In this document: positions 49,507-60,582 of the stretch, piece after piece
How the letters are laid out: the number at the start of each line of letters is the position of its first letter
Position numbering within the stretch: the stretch's first letter is position 1
DNA from: Breoghania corrubedonensis
Lineage (GTDB): Bacteria; Pseudomonadota; Alphaproteobacteria; Rhizobiales; Stappiaceae
Assembly (NCBI RefSeq): GCF_003053845.1
Contig: NZ_QAYG01000001.1
Span: 874,078 to 938,077, forward strand
DNA length: 64,000 nucleotides
Reading direction: 5' to 3'
Program-made: the position numbers and the translations under genes
Notes under the pieces: generated by a model
Told to the model about the DNA's origin: nothing
The model's database searches: none
The model's input: the letters and a program-made list of their open reading frames with translations, nothing else

Positions 49507-50415
49507 TCAGCGCTGACAGACCCCACAATAGAAAGTCGAGCGCCCCGACTGCACGATACGGGCGATGGAGCCCCGGCAACCCGGGTGGCGACAGGAGGTA
49601 CCCTCGCGGTCATAGGCGGCGAAGGAGTGCTGGAAATAGCCGAGTGAGCCATCGGTCTTCATATGATCGCGCAAGGTGGAGCCACCCGCCGCGACCGCCT
49701 CGGCCAGTACCGAGCGGATCGCCTCGGCCAGACGCCCGGCCGCGGCCGAAGGCCGGCCGGCTTTCGTGACCAGCGTCCCCGCCGCGCGCATCGGCGAAAG
49801 CCGCGACCGCCACAGCGCCTCGCACACATATATATTGCCGAGCCCGGCAATGACCTTCTGGTCGAGAAGGGCGGCCTTGAGCGGCGTCGTACGCCCAGCG
49901 AAGGCCTTCGCCAGCCAGGAAGCGTCCAGCTCGTTACCCAGCGGCTCCAGCCCCAGATGCGCGAAAAAGGGATGGCTCTCCAGCCCCGCTCGCGCGACGA
50001 GCGTCATGAAGCCGAAGCGGCGCGGGTCGTTGTAGATGATGCGCGCCGGCACACCGTCGGCGGGCTCCAGATGCAGCACCACGTGATCGTGGCGTTCGTT
50101 CTTGGAGCGGGGATGATGGAAGGCGCCCGGCGCCTCTTGTGCAGCGATGCTGACGCTCGGGGCCTCCGCGATCCTGAACGACCCGGACATGCCCAGATGC
50201 ATGACCAGCACGTCGCCGGAAGACAGGTCGGCCAGCAGATATTTCGCGCGTCGGCCAAGCGCCTCGATGCGCTGGCCCTCGAGCCTCGCCACGAAATCGG
50301 TGGGGAAGGGAAACCTCAGGTCCGCGCGCCGCTGCTCGACCCGGGTGATTCGCGCCCCTTCCATGACCGGAGCGAGGCCGCGGCACACGGTTTCGACCTC
50401 GGGCAGTTCGGGCAT
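49507..50415 (-). CDS. mutM: Formamidopyrimidine-DNA glycosylase
   Basis: Excises 8-oxoguanine and ring-opened purines, with AP lyase activity. It begins [14 protein letters not shown] (catalytic Pro and Glu), has [10 protein letters not shown]-type [12 protein letters not shown], a Lys-containing GRRAKYLL loop, [20 protein letters not shown], and a C-terminal zinc finger CRHPGC...FYCGVC. Length 302 residues. It is divergent from ubiE across 228 bases, an arrangement common in alphaproteobacteria. Confidence 0.96.
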   Translation of the reverse strand: MPELPEVETVCRGLAPVMEGARITRVEQRRADLRFPFPTDFVARLEGQRIEALGRRAKYLLADLSSGDVLVMHLGMSGSFRIAEAPSVSIAAQEAPGAFHHPRSKNERHDHVVLHLEPADGVPARIIYNDPRRFGFMTLVARAGLESHPFFAHLGLEPLGNELDASWLAKAFAGRTTPLKAALLDQKVIAGLGNIYVCEALWRSRLSPMRAAGTLVTKAGRPSAAAGRLAEAIRSVLAEAVAAGGSTLRDHMKTDGSLGYFQHSFAAYDREGTSCRHPGCRGSIARIVQSGRSTFYCGVCQR

Positions 50416-50643
50416 GGTTTCTCCTTGAGCCGCTTTGGCTTAAAAGGCGATGGAATCGAACGGCGCTGTCCAGGCCGGGCCGTGGCGTTTCATGCCCGCC
50501 GGCACAAAGCCGCGTTACCTGCCATAGATATGCTGCGCTGCGGCCTATATCCAAGAGCGGGCGAAGCGGCACCGTAAAAATGGGTCGGACGAAGGGCGGG
50601 GAAGCCTCTATAAGAGCCGGGCACCGAATAAGGAGTTCTTCAC

Positions 50644-51426
50644 ATGGCAGGCGACGGCAGCAGCGGCGCACGCACGGCGGAACAGGCGAGCTTCGGCTTC
50701 CGCACGGTTGCGCTCGGTGAAAAACAGGGCATGGTCGACCACGTCTTCCATCAGGTGGCGAGCCGCTACGACCTGATGAACGACCTGATGTCGGGCGGCT
50801 TGCACCGTCTTTGGAAGGACGCCATGGTTTCCTGGCTCGCCCCGCCAAGGAAATCGCGCCGCACCTGGCGCCTGCTCGATGTGGCCGGCGGCACCGGCGA
50901 TATCGCGACGCGTGTCGTGGAAAGCGGTGAGCGCCTTGAGGCGACGGTGTGCGACATCAACAATTCGATGCTGACGGTGGGCCGCGACCGTGCGGCGATG
51001 CGCGGGCATGCCCACGATATCCGCTTCGCGCAGGGCAACGCCGAGAGCCTGCCCTTCCCCGACAATCATTTCGACGCCTACACGATCGCCTTCGGCATCC
51101 GCAACGTCCCGCGCATCCAGGTCGCGCTTGACGAGGCCTTCCGCGTCTTGAAGCGCGGCGGCCGATTCATGTGTCTGGAGTTCACGCAGGTCGACGTTCC
51201 GGTGCTCGACAGGATCTACGACCTTTATTCCTTCAACGTAATCCCGCGCATGGGACAGGCGGTGACGGGCGACGGCGACAGCTACCAGTATCTGGTAGAA
51301 TCGATCCGCAAGTTCCCCAACCAGGCGCGCTTCGCGCACATGATCGAAAAGGCGGGCTTTTCGCGCGTCGATTACCGCAATCTGACGGGCGGCATCGCCG
51401 CGATCCACTCCGGCTGGAAGATCTAG
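50644..51426 (+). CDS. ubiE: Ubiquinone/menaquinone biosynthesis C-methyltransferase UbiE
   Basis: A SAM-dependent C-methyltransferase of ubiquinone synthesis. After a short N-terminus come [35 protein letters not shown], the SAM site [52 protein letters not shown] and the late [15 protein letters not shown], all diagnostic of UbiE. Length 260 residues. The stop codon is directly followed by the ubiB start, so the pair is translated together. Confidence 0.96.
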   Translation: MAGDGSSGARTAEQASFGFRTVALGEKQGMVDHVFHQVASRYDLMNDLMSGGLHRLWKDAMVSWLAPPRKSRRTWRLLDVAGGTGDIATRVVESGERLEATVCDINNSMLTVGRDRAAMRGHAHDIRFAQGNAESLPFPDNHFDAYTIAFGIRNVPRIQVALDEAFRVLKRGGRFMCLEFTQVDVPVLDRIYDLYSFNVIPRMGQAVTGDGDSYQYLVESIRKFPNQARFAHMIEKAGFSRVDYRNLTGGIAAIHSGWKI

Positions 51427-53010
51427 ATGCTGTCGACGGTGATCAATCTCGTCCGCCTTCTGCATGCGGGCTACGTGATGGCGCGCGAGGGCGTGTTCGG
51501 GCTGGTGGAACTGCCCGACCTGCCACCGGGCCCCCGCCTCGCCCTGCGCCTCATCCGTCTGATCGAGCGCAAGTCCGCGCGCCGGGCGGATGCGGGCGCA
51601 CGCATTTCCGTCGCTTTCAACCGGCTGGGCCCCTCCTACGTGAAGATGGGCCAGTTCCTTGCGACACGGCCGGACGTGGTCGGGCGCGAGGTCGCCACCG
51701 AGCTTTCGCTGCTGCAGGACCGGCTTGAAGCCTTCCCGCGCGACGAGGCGGTTCGCATGGTCGAAGACGCGCTGGGCGCCCCGATCGACCAGCTCTTCAC
51801 CGACTTCGGCGAGCCTGTCGCCGCCGCCTCCATCGCCCAGGTCCATCCGGCTTTCATCGAGGATGAGGACGGCGAGACGCACAAGGTCGCGGTGAAGGTG
51901 CTGAGGCCCGGCGTCGCCCGCCGTTTTGCCCGCGACCTGCAATCCTTCTATCTGGCAGCCCACATCATCGAACGCTTCCACGCGCCCTCGCGTCGACTGC
52001 GCCCGCTCGCCGTGGTCGACACGCTGGCGCGTTCGGTGGAGCTGGAGATGGATCTCCGGCTGGAAGCCGCGGCACTTTCGGAGATGGCGGAAAACACGGC
52101 CGACGATCCCGGCTTCCGCGTGCCGCAGGTCGACTGGACGCGCACGTCCAAGGGCGTATTGACGATGGAATGGATCGCCGGCCGCAAGCTCTCCGACGTC
52201 GACGGCATCGCGGAGGACGGGCACGATCTGGTGGCGCTGGGCGCGAATGTCATCCAGAGCTTCCTGCGCCATGCGCTGCGCGACGGCTTCTTTCATGCCG
52301 ACATGCACCAGGGCAATCTCTTCGTCAGCGAGGAGGGCGACCTCGTCGCCGTCGACTTCGGCATCACCGGCCGGCTCGACAAGGCGGAGCGCCGCTTCCT
52401 GGCGGAAATCCTGTTCGGCTTCATCACCCGCGACTACATGCGCGTGGCGGAAGTGCATTTCGAGGCGGGCTACGTGCCAAAGACTCAGGATGTCGGCGTT
52501 TTCGCCCAGGCCATCCGCGCCATCGGCGAACCGATCCACGGCCACAAGGCTTCCGATATCTCCATGGCGCGCCTGCTCACCCAGCTTTTCGAGGTGACCG
52601 AGCTTTTCGCCATGACAACCCAGCCGCAGTTGATCATGCTGCAGAAAACCATGGTGGTGGTGGAGGGCGTGGCCCGCTCGCTCGATCCCGGCCTCGACAT
52701 GTGGAAGACGGCGGAACCGGTGGTGCGCACCTGGATCGAGCGCAATCTCGGCCCCGCCGGACGCATTCAGGATGCGGGCGAGAGCCTCGCGACGCTTGTG
52801 CGGCTTGCCGGCGAACTCCCCATGCTCGCCAAGCGCGCGGAACGCATCGTGGAAGAGATCGATACGATGACGACGCGCGGCGTAAAGGTCGAGCCCGACA
52901 TGATGGAGGCCTGGGCGCGCGCGCGCTCCAGGAGCAACCGGCTCGGTGCTGTCGCGATGTGGGTCATCGCCGTGGCGCTGGTCGCGATCGTATTCGAGGG
53001 GTGGTGGTAG
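51427..53010 (+). CDS. ubiB: 2-octaprenylphenol hydroxylation accessory protein UbiB (ABC1/ADCK kinase-like)
   Basis: An atypical kinase/ATPase of ubiquinone synthesis. The UbiB family signature KMGQFLATRPDVV (KxGQ motif) lies near residues 79-90, with the Ala-rich loop AAASIAQVHPAF, ELDLRLEAAALSEM, DGFFHADMHQGNLF (catalytic loop) and VAVDFGITGRL (metal-binding DFG). One membrane helix at the C-terminus (VAMWVIAVALVAIVFEGWW) anchors it. Length 527 residues. coaBC and dut often follow in relatives; here an AT-rich island begins about 60 bases on. Confidence 0.95.
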   Translation: MLSTVINLVRLLHAGYVMAREGVFGLVELPDLPPGPRLALRLIRLIERKSARRADAGARISVAFNRLGPSYVKMGQFLATRPDVVGREVATELSLLQDRLEAFPRDEAVRMVEDALGAPIDQLFTDFGEPVAAASIAQVHPAFIEDEDGETHKVAVKVLRPGVARRFARDLQSFYLAAHIIERFHAPSRRLRPLAVVDTLARSVELEMDLRLEAAALSEMAENTADDPGFRVPQVDWTRTSKGVLTMEWIAGRKLSDVDGIAEDGHDLVALGANVIQSFLRHALRDGFFHADMHQGNLFVSEEGDLVAVDFGITGRLDKAERRFLAEILFGFITRDYMRVAEVHFEAGYVPKTQDVGVFAQAIRAIGEPIHGHKASDISMARLLTQLFEVTELFAMTTQPQLIMLQKTMVVVEGVARSLDPGLDMWKTAEPVVRTWIERNLGPAGRIQDAGESLATLVRLAGELPMLAKRAERIVEEIDTMTTRGVKVEPDMMEAWARARSRSNRLGAVAMWVIAVALVAIVFEGWW

Positions 53011-53119
53011 GGGAGCGCACCGCTTGGAACTACACGGAGATCTCGCCAACCTTGTATGTTAGTTAATTCCTGACGTAATCGAATCTTGGTTGGACGGTAG
53101 CAGAGGGAGGGGGGCACGC

Positions 53120-53401
53120 ATGACGCTGAAGCAAATTTGGGACGGGCTTATCAAGCTAAATACCATTTTTGCGCTGGCTAGCAATATCTATACAGTCGTA
53201 CCAACTGCTATCCTCTTTAGTATATTTGTAACTTCTATAACTAAATTAAATGGAATTACGGGAAATTTTGGATTTTCTGGCTATGTAATCATATTCTTGA
53301 TTATATTATTACTTTTAATAACGACATTCGAGAAAATAAGAAAGCTATCTCCAAAGCGTAATAATGTTTCGAAATATGACTTAGGACCATTTTTTCAGTA
53401 A
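53120..53401 (+). CDS. Small two-helix membrane protein, unknown
   Basis: A 93-residue protein with two predicted membrane helices (about residues 15-38 and 51-69, the second nearly all Ile and Leu) and a short basic cytoplasmic tail (EKIRKLSPKRNN). ATG 53120 has a very strong GGAGGGGGG site upstream, which favours real translation. I do not recognise a family. It may be the membrane half of a larger protein whose soluble half is the next ORF, since a T6 tract lies exactly at the frame break. Confidence 0.6.
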   Translation: MTLKQIWDGLIKLNTIFALASNIYTVVPTAILFSIFVTSITKLNGITGNFGFSGYVIIFLIILLLLITTFEKIRKLSPKRNNVSKYDLGPFFQ

Positions 53402-53403
53402 AA

Positions 53404-53802
53404 TTGAAACCAGAAAAAATAAATTTTGATGTGGCAATTCTCATTTTTTCTGGAATATCAATAATAGATACTAGTGCAGCAAAGCGTCTACTGCAAAAAA
53501 TCTATGAGAACAATATTCCCGTATATGGATCCATATTTTCTATGCCAGAAAATTTAGTCGATCATTGGGTTGAAGTTGACTTTGGACCTGAGCATAGGAT
53601 ACCGAACGACAAAATTACTGAATTAAAAATAACAGCAATGCCAAGAGAGTATTCGTCTGCAGCAATTTATGGGTCTCTATATTTTGAGGACCAAGAAAAG
53701 AAAAAATATGGAAGGCTAACTGTAAATATATATGACATACTAGTTATTTATGATTTTAATTTTTCAATGCTAAAGAAAGATTATCCAGATTTTTTTAGCT
53801 AA
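53404..53802 (+). CDS. Small soluble protein, unknown; possible frameshifted continuation
   Basis: A 132-residue frame starting TTG 53404, immediately after the previous stop; the frame is open from 53380. It has no signal or membrane helix and no motif I recognise. The mixture of hydrophobic strands (DVAILIFSGISII, LTVNIYDILVIYDFNF) and charged loops suggests a compact alpha/beta domain. A -1 shift in the T6 run at 53390-53395 would join it to the membrane ORF, giving a protein of about 230 residues. Whether this is one gene, two genes, or a decayed gene cannot be decided here. Confidence 0.5.
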   Translation: MKPEKINFDVAILIFSGISIIDTSAAKRLLQKIYENNIPVYGSIFSMPENLVDHWVEVDFGPEHRIPNDKITELKITAMPREYSSAAIYGSLYFEDQEKKKYGRLTVNIYDILVIYDFNFSMLKKDYPDFFS

Positions 53803-53819
53803 TTATCGTTTTTTTATAG

Positions 53820-54488
53820 TTACACAGGCACTTTCCTCACCCGCCTCAACGTCAGATTGATCCGCCCGCCGTCTTTCAGCAGAGTCGAGGTTCCCGGATA
53901 GATCCGGTCCACCCCGTGAAAGACCGTTCGCGCCTCGCCTGCCAACAGCACGATGTCGCCCGAGGCGAGCTTGAACGAGGATGTCGGGTCCTTGCGCACC
54001 TGCCCGCCGACGCGGAAGCGGCAGGTGTCGCCCAGCGAGACCGAGAAGACGGGGGCCGAGAAATCCTCCTCATCCTCGTCGCGATGAAGGCCCATGCGGG
54101 CCGTCTCCTCGTAAAAATTGATGAGGCAGGCCTCGGGCTCCGCCGGAAAACCGGAAATCTCCGCCCACAGATCGAGCAGCATTTGCGGAATGGCGGGCCA
54201 TGGCTTGCCCGTTACCGGATGGGCGGACTGATAGCGATAGCCCGCCTCGTCCGCGACCCAGCCCAGTGACCCGCAGTTCGACATTTTCACGCTGAGCGGC
54301 TTGCCGGTGCGCGGCATCACCGGCTGAAAGAGCGGGGCGGCGCGCACCACGGCGCGGATTTCCGCCAGAAGCGCCTCCTGAGCGGAGCGGTCGAGCCGAC
54401 CGGGAAGATAACGAAAGCCCGGCGGCGGACCTTTCCCCGCGCCAGATGACGGATCGGCGGTACGGTCTGATGCGGGACGGGATGACAT
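53820..54488 (-). CDS. alkB: Alpha-ketoglutarate-dependent DNA dioxygenase AlkB
   Basis: Removes methyl lesions (1-meA, 3-meC) from DNA by Fe(II)/2-oxoglutarate oxidation. The dioxygenase core has SVKMSNCGSLGWVAD, CLINFYEETARMGLHRDEDEED (the HxD iron ligands), FSVSLGDTCRFRVGG, VFHGVDRI (second His) and GGRINLTLRRV (2-oxoglutarate-binding Arg). ATG 54488 gives 222 residues, close to the E. coli enzyme; the frame continues to 54665 without family likeness. It is convergent with the AT-rich island. Confidence 0.93.
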   Translation of the reverse strand: MSSRPASDRTADPSSGAGKGPPPGFRYLPGRLDRSAQEALLAEIRAVVRAAPLFQPVMPRTGKPLSVKMSNCGSLGWVADEAGYRYQSAHPVTGKPWPAIPQMLLDLWAEISGFPAEPEACLINFYEETARMGLHRDEDEEDFSAPVFSVSLGDTCRFRVGGQVRKDPTSSFKLASGDIVLLAGEARTVFHGVDRIYPGTSTLLKDGGRINLTLRRVRKVPV

Positions 54489-54893
54489 GGCTCGACAAGC
54501 TCTTTCATTGGTCCAGGCGGTATTGCAAACTCTTCCACAGCTAGGGGGCATCGCGGGCGAGGTCCAGTCTCGGGGCCTTGCGGCGGCGCGCAGCGTGTTC
54601 GACAGACGCCTTACTTCCCGCCCTGTGCAAGGCTGCGCAAACGCGCCCGGCCAAAAGGCGGGCAACGAAGGCGGCGACGTGCCTTGCAGGCATCCAAAAC
54701 GCCTCTTATATAGCGCTCAGCAGGAGTTCGCCGGGGATCGATACCCGGTTCGCTTCGAACGGTCATCAACAACGGTCTAGGGCCGGCCGACTTCGCGTCC
54801 GCTGGCCAGGTCAGATGGGAACCGGCCGGGTTTTGACCCCGGCTTTGCCGGATGCCGTATGGGTCCGGGCGGTTTGCCGAAAGGAGACAGACT
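54489..54893 (+). other. alkB-dnaK divergent region
   Basis: 405 bases holding the alkB promoter (leftward) and the dnaK promoter and leader. A clear RpoH-type promoter lies at 54683-54711. No gene is supported. Confidence 0.5.
54683..54711 (+). promoter_or_regulatory. RpoH (sigma-32)-type promoter of dnaK
   Basis: CTTG at 54683-54686 and CTTATAT at 54705-54711 are spaced by 18 bases, matching the alphaproteobacterial RpoH pattern CTTG-N17/18-CYTATNT. It would give a dnaK leader of about 170 nt. Confidence 0.65.
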
Positions 54894-56810
<1,917 letters not shown>

Positions 56811-57215
56811 TCGGGTCGCCGATTGAAATCGCGAAAGCCGGTGCAGCGCGCCGGCTTTCGCATAATTGGCGTTACGGAGCGCGAGCCGCCGGTCCTGATG
56901 GCTCCGGCAGGAAAATCGCGCCGATATTCGAATGAGCAAATGGGAAGGATCCGCCGAACCGATATCGGCCGGACTTCTCGCTCCGGGGGCCTCAGGTGAA
57001 GCGCGGAACTCTCCGCCCCGGTCGGGCCTGCGGATCGGCGGTACGCGGACGTTCCACCGTGATCCTGCCGCTTTCTCGAATTGATAGCGCCCCGCGAATG
57101 TGAGCCTACTGCGTTGTGACGCCCGCGACGGCGAACGCGCACCGATCGCTCCGGCTTCCGGGGGCTTGCTTACTGGGTCCGGTTACCGGCCCCGTCGTTG
57201 AGGTATGGACAGCCA
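56811..57215 (+). other. dnaK-dnaJ intergenic region
   Basis: 405 bases containing the dnaK hairpin. I find no clear second RpoH promoter and no gene. Confidence 0.4.
56831..56861 (+). terminator. dnaK hairpin
   Basis: GCGAAAGCCGG / CCGGCTTTCGC, a perfect 11-bp stem with a 9-nt loop, starts 20 bases after the dnaK stop. The T-tract is poor (ATAATT), so it may attenuate rather than stop transcription into dnaJ. Confidence 0.6.
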
Positions 57216-58355
57216 ATGGCCAAGCTGGACTATTACGAGGTTCTGGGTGTTACCCGCGAGGCGGACGACAAGACGCTGAAGAGCGCGTTCCGCAAGCTCG
57301 CGATGAAATTCCACCCCGACCGCAATCCCGGCGATTCGGACGCGGAAGCGAAGTTCAAGGAAATCAGCGAAGCCTACGACGTCCTGAAGGACGCGGAACG
57401 GCGCGCGGCCTACGACCGCTTCGGCCATGCGGCCTTCGAGAACGGCGGCATGGGCGGCCAGCGCGGCTTCTCCGGCGATTTCGCTTCCACCATGTCCGAT
57501 ATCTTCGACGAATTTTTCGGCGGCATGGGCGGCGGCGGCGGGCGTCGCCAAGGAAGCGGCGGCCGTGAGCGCGGGGCGGACCTGCGCTACAACATGGATA
57601 TCGATCTGGAGGAGGCCTACACTGGCAAGACGGTGGAGATCGAGGTTCCCTCCTCCATCGTCTGCGAGACCTGCACCGGCACGGGCGCCAAGCCCGGGTC
57701 GAGCCCCACTACCTGCCGCACCTGCGGCGGCGCCGGCCGGGTTCGCGCCAGCCAGGGCTTCTTCACGCTGGAGCGCACCTGTCCGCACTGCCAGGGCCGC
57801 GGCGAGATCATTGCCGACCCCTGTCCCGACTGCTCCGGCAGCGGCCGGCGGGTGGAAGAACGCACGCTTTCGGTCAACATTCCGGCCGGCATCGAGGACG
57901 GCACCCGCATCCGGCTTGCCGGCGAGGGCGAGGCGGGCCTGCGCGGCGGGCCTTCTGGCGATCTCTACATCTTCCTGTCGATCCGGCCGCATGCCTTCTT
58001 CCAGCGCGACGGCGCAGATCTCTTCTGCCGTGCGCCCATCTCGATGACGACGGCAGCACTCGGCGGCCAGTTCGAGGTGCCAACGGTGGACGGCGGCAAG
58101 ACGCGGGTCAAGGTTCCCGAAGGCACCCAGACCGGCAAGCAGTTCCGCCTCAAGGGCAAGGGCATGCCGGTCATGCGCTCGACCCAGTTCGGCGACATGT
58201 ACATCCAGGTGACGGTGGAAACGCCGCAGAACCTGACCAAGCGCCAGCGCGAGCTGTTGCAGGAATTCGAGGAAAACTCGTCCCACGAGAACAATCCTGA
58301 ATCGACGGGATTCTTCGCCCGCGTGAAGGATTTCATCGACAATCTTGGAAGCTGA
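57216..58355 (+). CDS. dnaJ: Chaperone DnaJ (Hsp40)
   Basis: DnaK's co-chaperone. The J-domain [33 protein letters not shown] with HPD is followed by a Gly/Phe-rich region ([11 protein letters not shown]), then four zinc motifs [24 protein letters not shown] and CPDCSGSG, and the C-terminal client-binding region. Length 379 residues. ATG 57216 is the start that gives the standard [11 protein letters not shown]. dnaK-dnaJ-pmtA is the rhizobial order. Confidence 0.97.
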   Translation: MAKLDYYEVLGVTREADDKTLKSAFRKLAMKFHPDRNPGDSDAEAKFKEISEAYDVLKDAERRAAYDRFGHAAFENGGMGGQRGFSGDFASTMSDIFDEFFGGMGGGGGRRQGSGGRERGADLRYNMDIDLEEAYTGKTVEIEVPSSIVCETCTGTGAKPGSSPTTCRTCGGAGRVRASQGFFTLERTCPHCQGRGEIIADPCPDCSGSGRRVEERTLSVNIPAGIEDGTRIRLAGEGEAGLRGGPSGDLYIFLSIRPHAFFQRDGADLFCRAPISMTTAALGGQFEVPTVDGGKTRVKVPEGTQTGKQFRLKGKGMPVMRSTQFGDMYIQVTVETPQNLTKRQRELLQEFEENSSHENNPESTGFFARVKDFIDNLGS

Positions 58356-58546
58356 GCGGGACGTCGGCGCGGATCATTTTGGCGAGGCGAGTTTTGCGGA
58401 GGCGCATTTGGCCTTAGATTTGCCATTGCCTGCCCACAGGTTGACGCGCCGCCTGAGTGCATGCTCCGGTCGCAATTGAAGAAGTCCGGCCGGAAGGCTT
58501 CGCGTCCGGACACAGAAGAACAGCAATCATCATCCGGGAGACCTCG

Positions 58547-59149
58547 ATGAATCACCCCGTCGCGGTTCGGGCCAAGCGTTTTTCCTCCAAGATCCTGGAC
58601 GAGGCGCGGTTCATTAGAAGCTGGGTTGAAAACCCTATGAAGACAGGGGCCGTCAGCCCCTCCGGGCCGGCGCTTTCGAAGCTCATGGCGAGCCAGGCGG
58701 AACCCGAGCGCAAGGGCCCCATTCTTGAACTGGGGCCCGGTACGGGCGTCGTCACCAAGGCGCTTGTCGATCGCGGCATTGATCAGAACCGTCTGGTCGC
58801 GCTTGAATACAACCCCGACTTCTGCCTGTTGCTGCATCGTCGCTTTCCCGCGCTGGCGGTCGTGCAGGGGGATGCCTATGCGCTCAGTGAAACACTCAAG
58901 GGAACCGAGGCGGGTTCTCTCGCCAGCATCGTTTCCTCCCTGCCGCTCTTCTCCCGCCCCCCGGCCGAGCGCCGCGAGCTGCTGATCGAGGCCCTCGACC
59001 TGCTGGAGCCCGGCGCGCCCTTCATCCAATTCTCCTATGCCCTCGTACCGCCGGTTCCTGCCGAACCCGGTCTCTTCACCGTGTCGCGCTCGCCCTGGGT
59101 GCTGATGAACCTGCCGCCCGCGCGCGTCTGGGTCTACCGCAAGGCGTGA
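58547..59149 (+). CDS. pmtA: PmtA-like phospholipid N-methyltransferase
   Basis: A SAM-dependent methyltransferase that in rhizobia methylates phosphatidylethanolamine towards phosphatidylcholine. It has DEARFIRSWVENPMKTGAVSPSGPAL, the SAM site ILELGPGTGVVTKALVDRG, LVALEYNPDFCLLLHRRFPALAVVQGDAY, SLPLFSRP and the end WVLMNLPPARVWVYRKA, all close to rhizobial PmtA. ATG 58547 follows GGGAG at proper spacing; 200 residues. Its place after dnaJ supports the name. Substrate is inferred from the family. Confidence 0.88.
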   Translation: MNHPVAVRAKRFSSKILDEARFIRSWVENPMKTGAVSPSGPALSKLMASQAEPERKGPILELGPGTGVVTKALVDRGIDQNRLVALEYNPDFCLLLHRRFPALAVVQGDAYALSETLKGTEAGSLASIVSSLPLFSRPPAERRELLIEALDLLEPGAPFIQFSYALVPPVPAEPGLFTVSRSPWVLMNLPPARVWVYRKA

Positions 59150-59310
59150 AAGCCTGCGAGTGCGTGCATGAACCGCAACAAGCCTCGCCCAACCGGTCAT
59201 TGATACCCTGCCCGACTTGCCTTAGTTGAGAGCAATGGCAGGAGATGACCGGATGTGCGCAGCCCCTTTTCAGCACAGCTTGGCCATGTCTCGCGCAGAA
59301 GGATACTTTC

Positions 59311-59895
59311 ATGCGCCATCCAAGGATTCTCGTGTTCGCTGGTTCCACGCGCGGCGGGTCGATCAACGCGCGGCTGGCGGCGGCTGCGGTGAAGGAACTG
59401 GCGCTGGCGGATGCCGAGGTCACACGGATCTCGCTCGCGGACTATCCCCTGCCGATCTACAACGGCGATCTTGAGGACGAGCACGGCGTGCCGGAGCCGG
59501 CGAAACGGCTTGTGCGACATTTTCTTTCCCATCACGGCATTCTCGTCGTGACGCCGGAATACAATGCCTCCATCCCCGCACTGCTCAAGAACACGCTTGA
59601 CTGGATGAGCCGGCGCGGCGCCGCAGGCCAGCCCTACGAGAGCCCGTTCCGCAATCGGGTCTTTGCGATTTCAGCGGCGACGAACGGACAGTTCGGCGGC
59701 ATTCGCGCCTTGATGGCGCTGCGCCCGATACTTGAGCTGGGGCTCGGCGCCACGGTCATTCCCGAACAGCTCGCACTCGCACGCGCCGAAAACGGGTTCG
59801 GTGAGAACGGTTCGCTCCTTGACGAACACGACGCTGGCAGCCTGCGCCGGGTCACCACCCGGCTTATCGAAGAGGCCGTGCGCTACACGCTTTAG
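59311..59895 (+). CDS. NADPH-dependent FMN reductase
   Basis: A flavodoxin-fold reductase (NAD(P)H:FMN or quinone reductase). The FMN loop is VFAGSTRGGSINARLAAAAV, then GILVVTPEYNASIPALLKNTLDWMSR, FAISAATNGQFGGIRALMAL. ATG 59311 has AAGGA eight bases upstream; 194 residues. The role (azo dye, chromate or quinone reduction, or flavin supply) is not indicated by its neighbours. Confidence 0.88.
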   Translation: MRHPRILVFAGSTRGGSINARLAAAAVKELALADAEVTRISLADYPLPIYNGDLEDEHGVPEPAKRLVRHFLSHHGILVVTPEYNASIPALLKNTLDWMSRRGAAGQPYESPFRNRVFAISAATNGQFGGIRALMALRPILELGLGATVIPEQLALARAENGFGENGSLLDEHDAGSLRRVTTRLIEEAVRYTL

Positions 59896-60030
59896 GCAGT
59901 CTCACGCCCGCGAGAGGTTGGAACCGGGCTTCTTCGCGCATACATACAAGGGCCATCCCTTTCAACGCGCGGAGGGTGCGCGGCCGGTCCGCGGCGCCCC
60001 GCGCCACCCGGAAACGAGCGGAGCTGAAGA

Positions 60031-60582
60031 ATGAGCGACTTCGAGGTCTGGCACGGCACGACCATCGTCACGGTGCGCAAGGGCGGCAAGGTCGTCATCG
60101 CCGGCGACGGACAGGTCTCGCTTGGCCAGACGGTGATCAAATCCACCGCCCGCAAGGTCCGCCCGCTCGCCAAGGGCAACGTGATCGCGGGTTTTGCGGG
60201 TGCCACCGCAGATGCCTTCACGCTGCTGGAGCGGCTGGAATCGAAGCTGGAGCAGTATCCCGACCAACTGATGCGCGCCTGCGTTGAGCTTGCCAAGGAC
60301 TGGCGCACCGACCGTTACCTGCGCAAGCTGGAAGCGATGATGCTGGTCGCCGATCCGAGCCATTCGCTGGTGCTGACCGGCACCGGCGACGTACTGGAGC
60401 CGGAAGGCGGCGTCGCGGGCATCGGCTCGGGCGGCAACTATGCGCTGGCGGCCGCGCGTGCGCTGATGGATACGGACATGGACGCAGAGGCGATCGCCCG
60501 CAAGGCGATGGCGATCGCCGCCGATATCTGTATCTACACCAACGGCAACGTGGTGGTGGAGAGCCTGGATGCTGGATCGTGA
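60031..60582 (+). CDS. hslV: ATP-dependent protease HslVU, peptidase subunit HslV
   Basis: The proteasome-like peptidase of HslUV. The mature N-terminal nucleophile is the first Thr of [24 protein letters not shown], preceded here by MSDFEVWHG, the short propeptide usual in alphaproteobacteria. Other family parts are [37 protein letters not shown] and the end [16 protein letters not shown]. Length 183 residues. The last 14 bases overlap the next gene. Confidence 0.96.
   Translation: MSDFEVWHGTTIVTVRKGGKVVIAGDGQVSLGQTVIKSTARKVRPLAKGNVIAGFAGATADAFTLLERLESKLEQYPDQLMRACVELAKDWRTDRYLRKLEAMMLVADPSHSLVLTGTGDVLEPEGGVAGIGSGGNYALAAARALMDTDMDAEAIARKAMAIAADICIYTNGNVVVESLDAGS

Larger units (their letters stand above)
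53071..53815 (+). other. AT-rich compositional island 2
   Basis: The sequence between ubiB and alkB is very AT-rich (13 of the 60 bases at 53281-53340 are G or C) with runs of A and T, against a GC-rich background. It carries two small open frames on the plus strand. No integrase, transposase, tRNA or clear flanking repeat is seen. It ends just before the convergent alkB. Confidence 0.78.

Noticed and set aside
50608-53049. An 813-codon minus-strand open frame opposite ubiE-ubiB
   Set aside because: Both real genes on the plus strand have full family motifs; the reverse frame is a GC-rich shadow.
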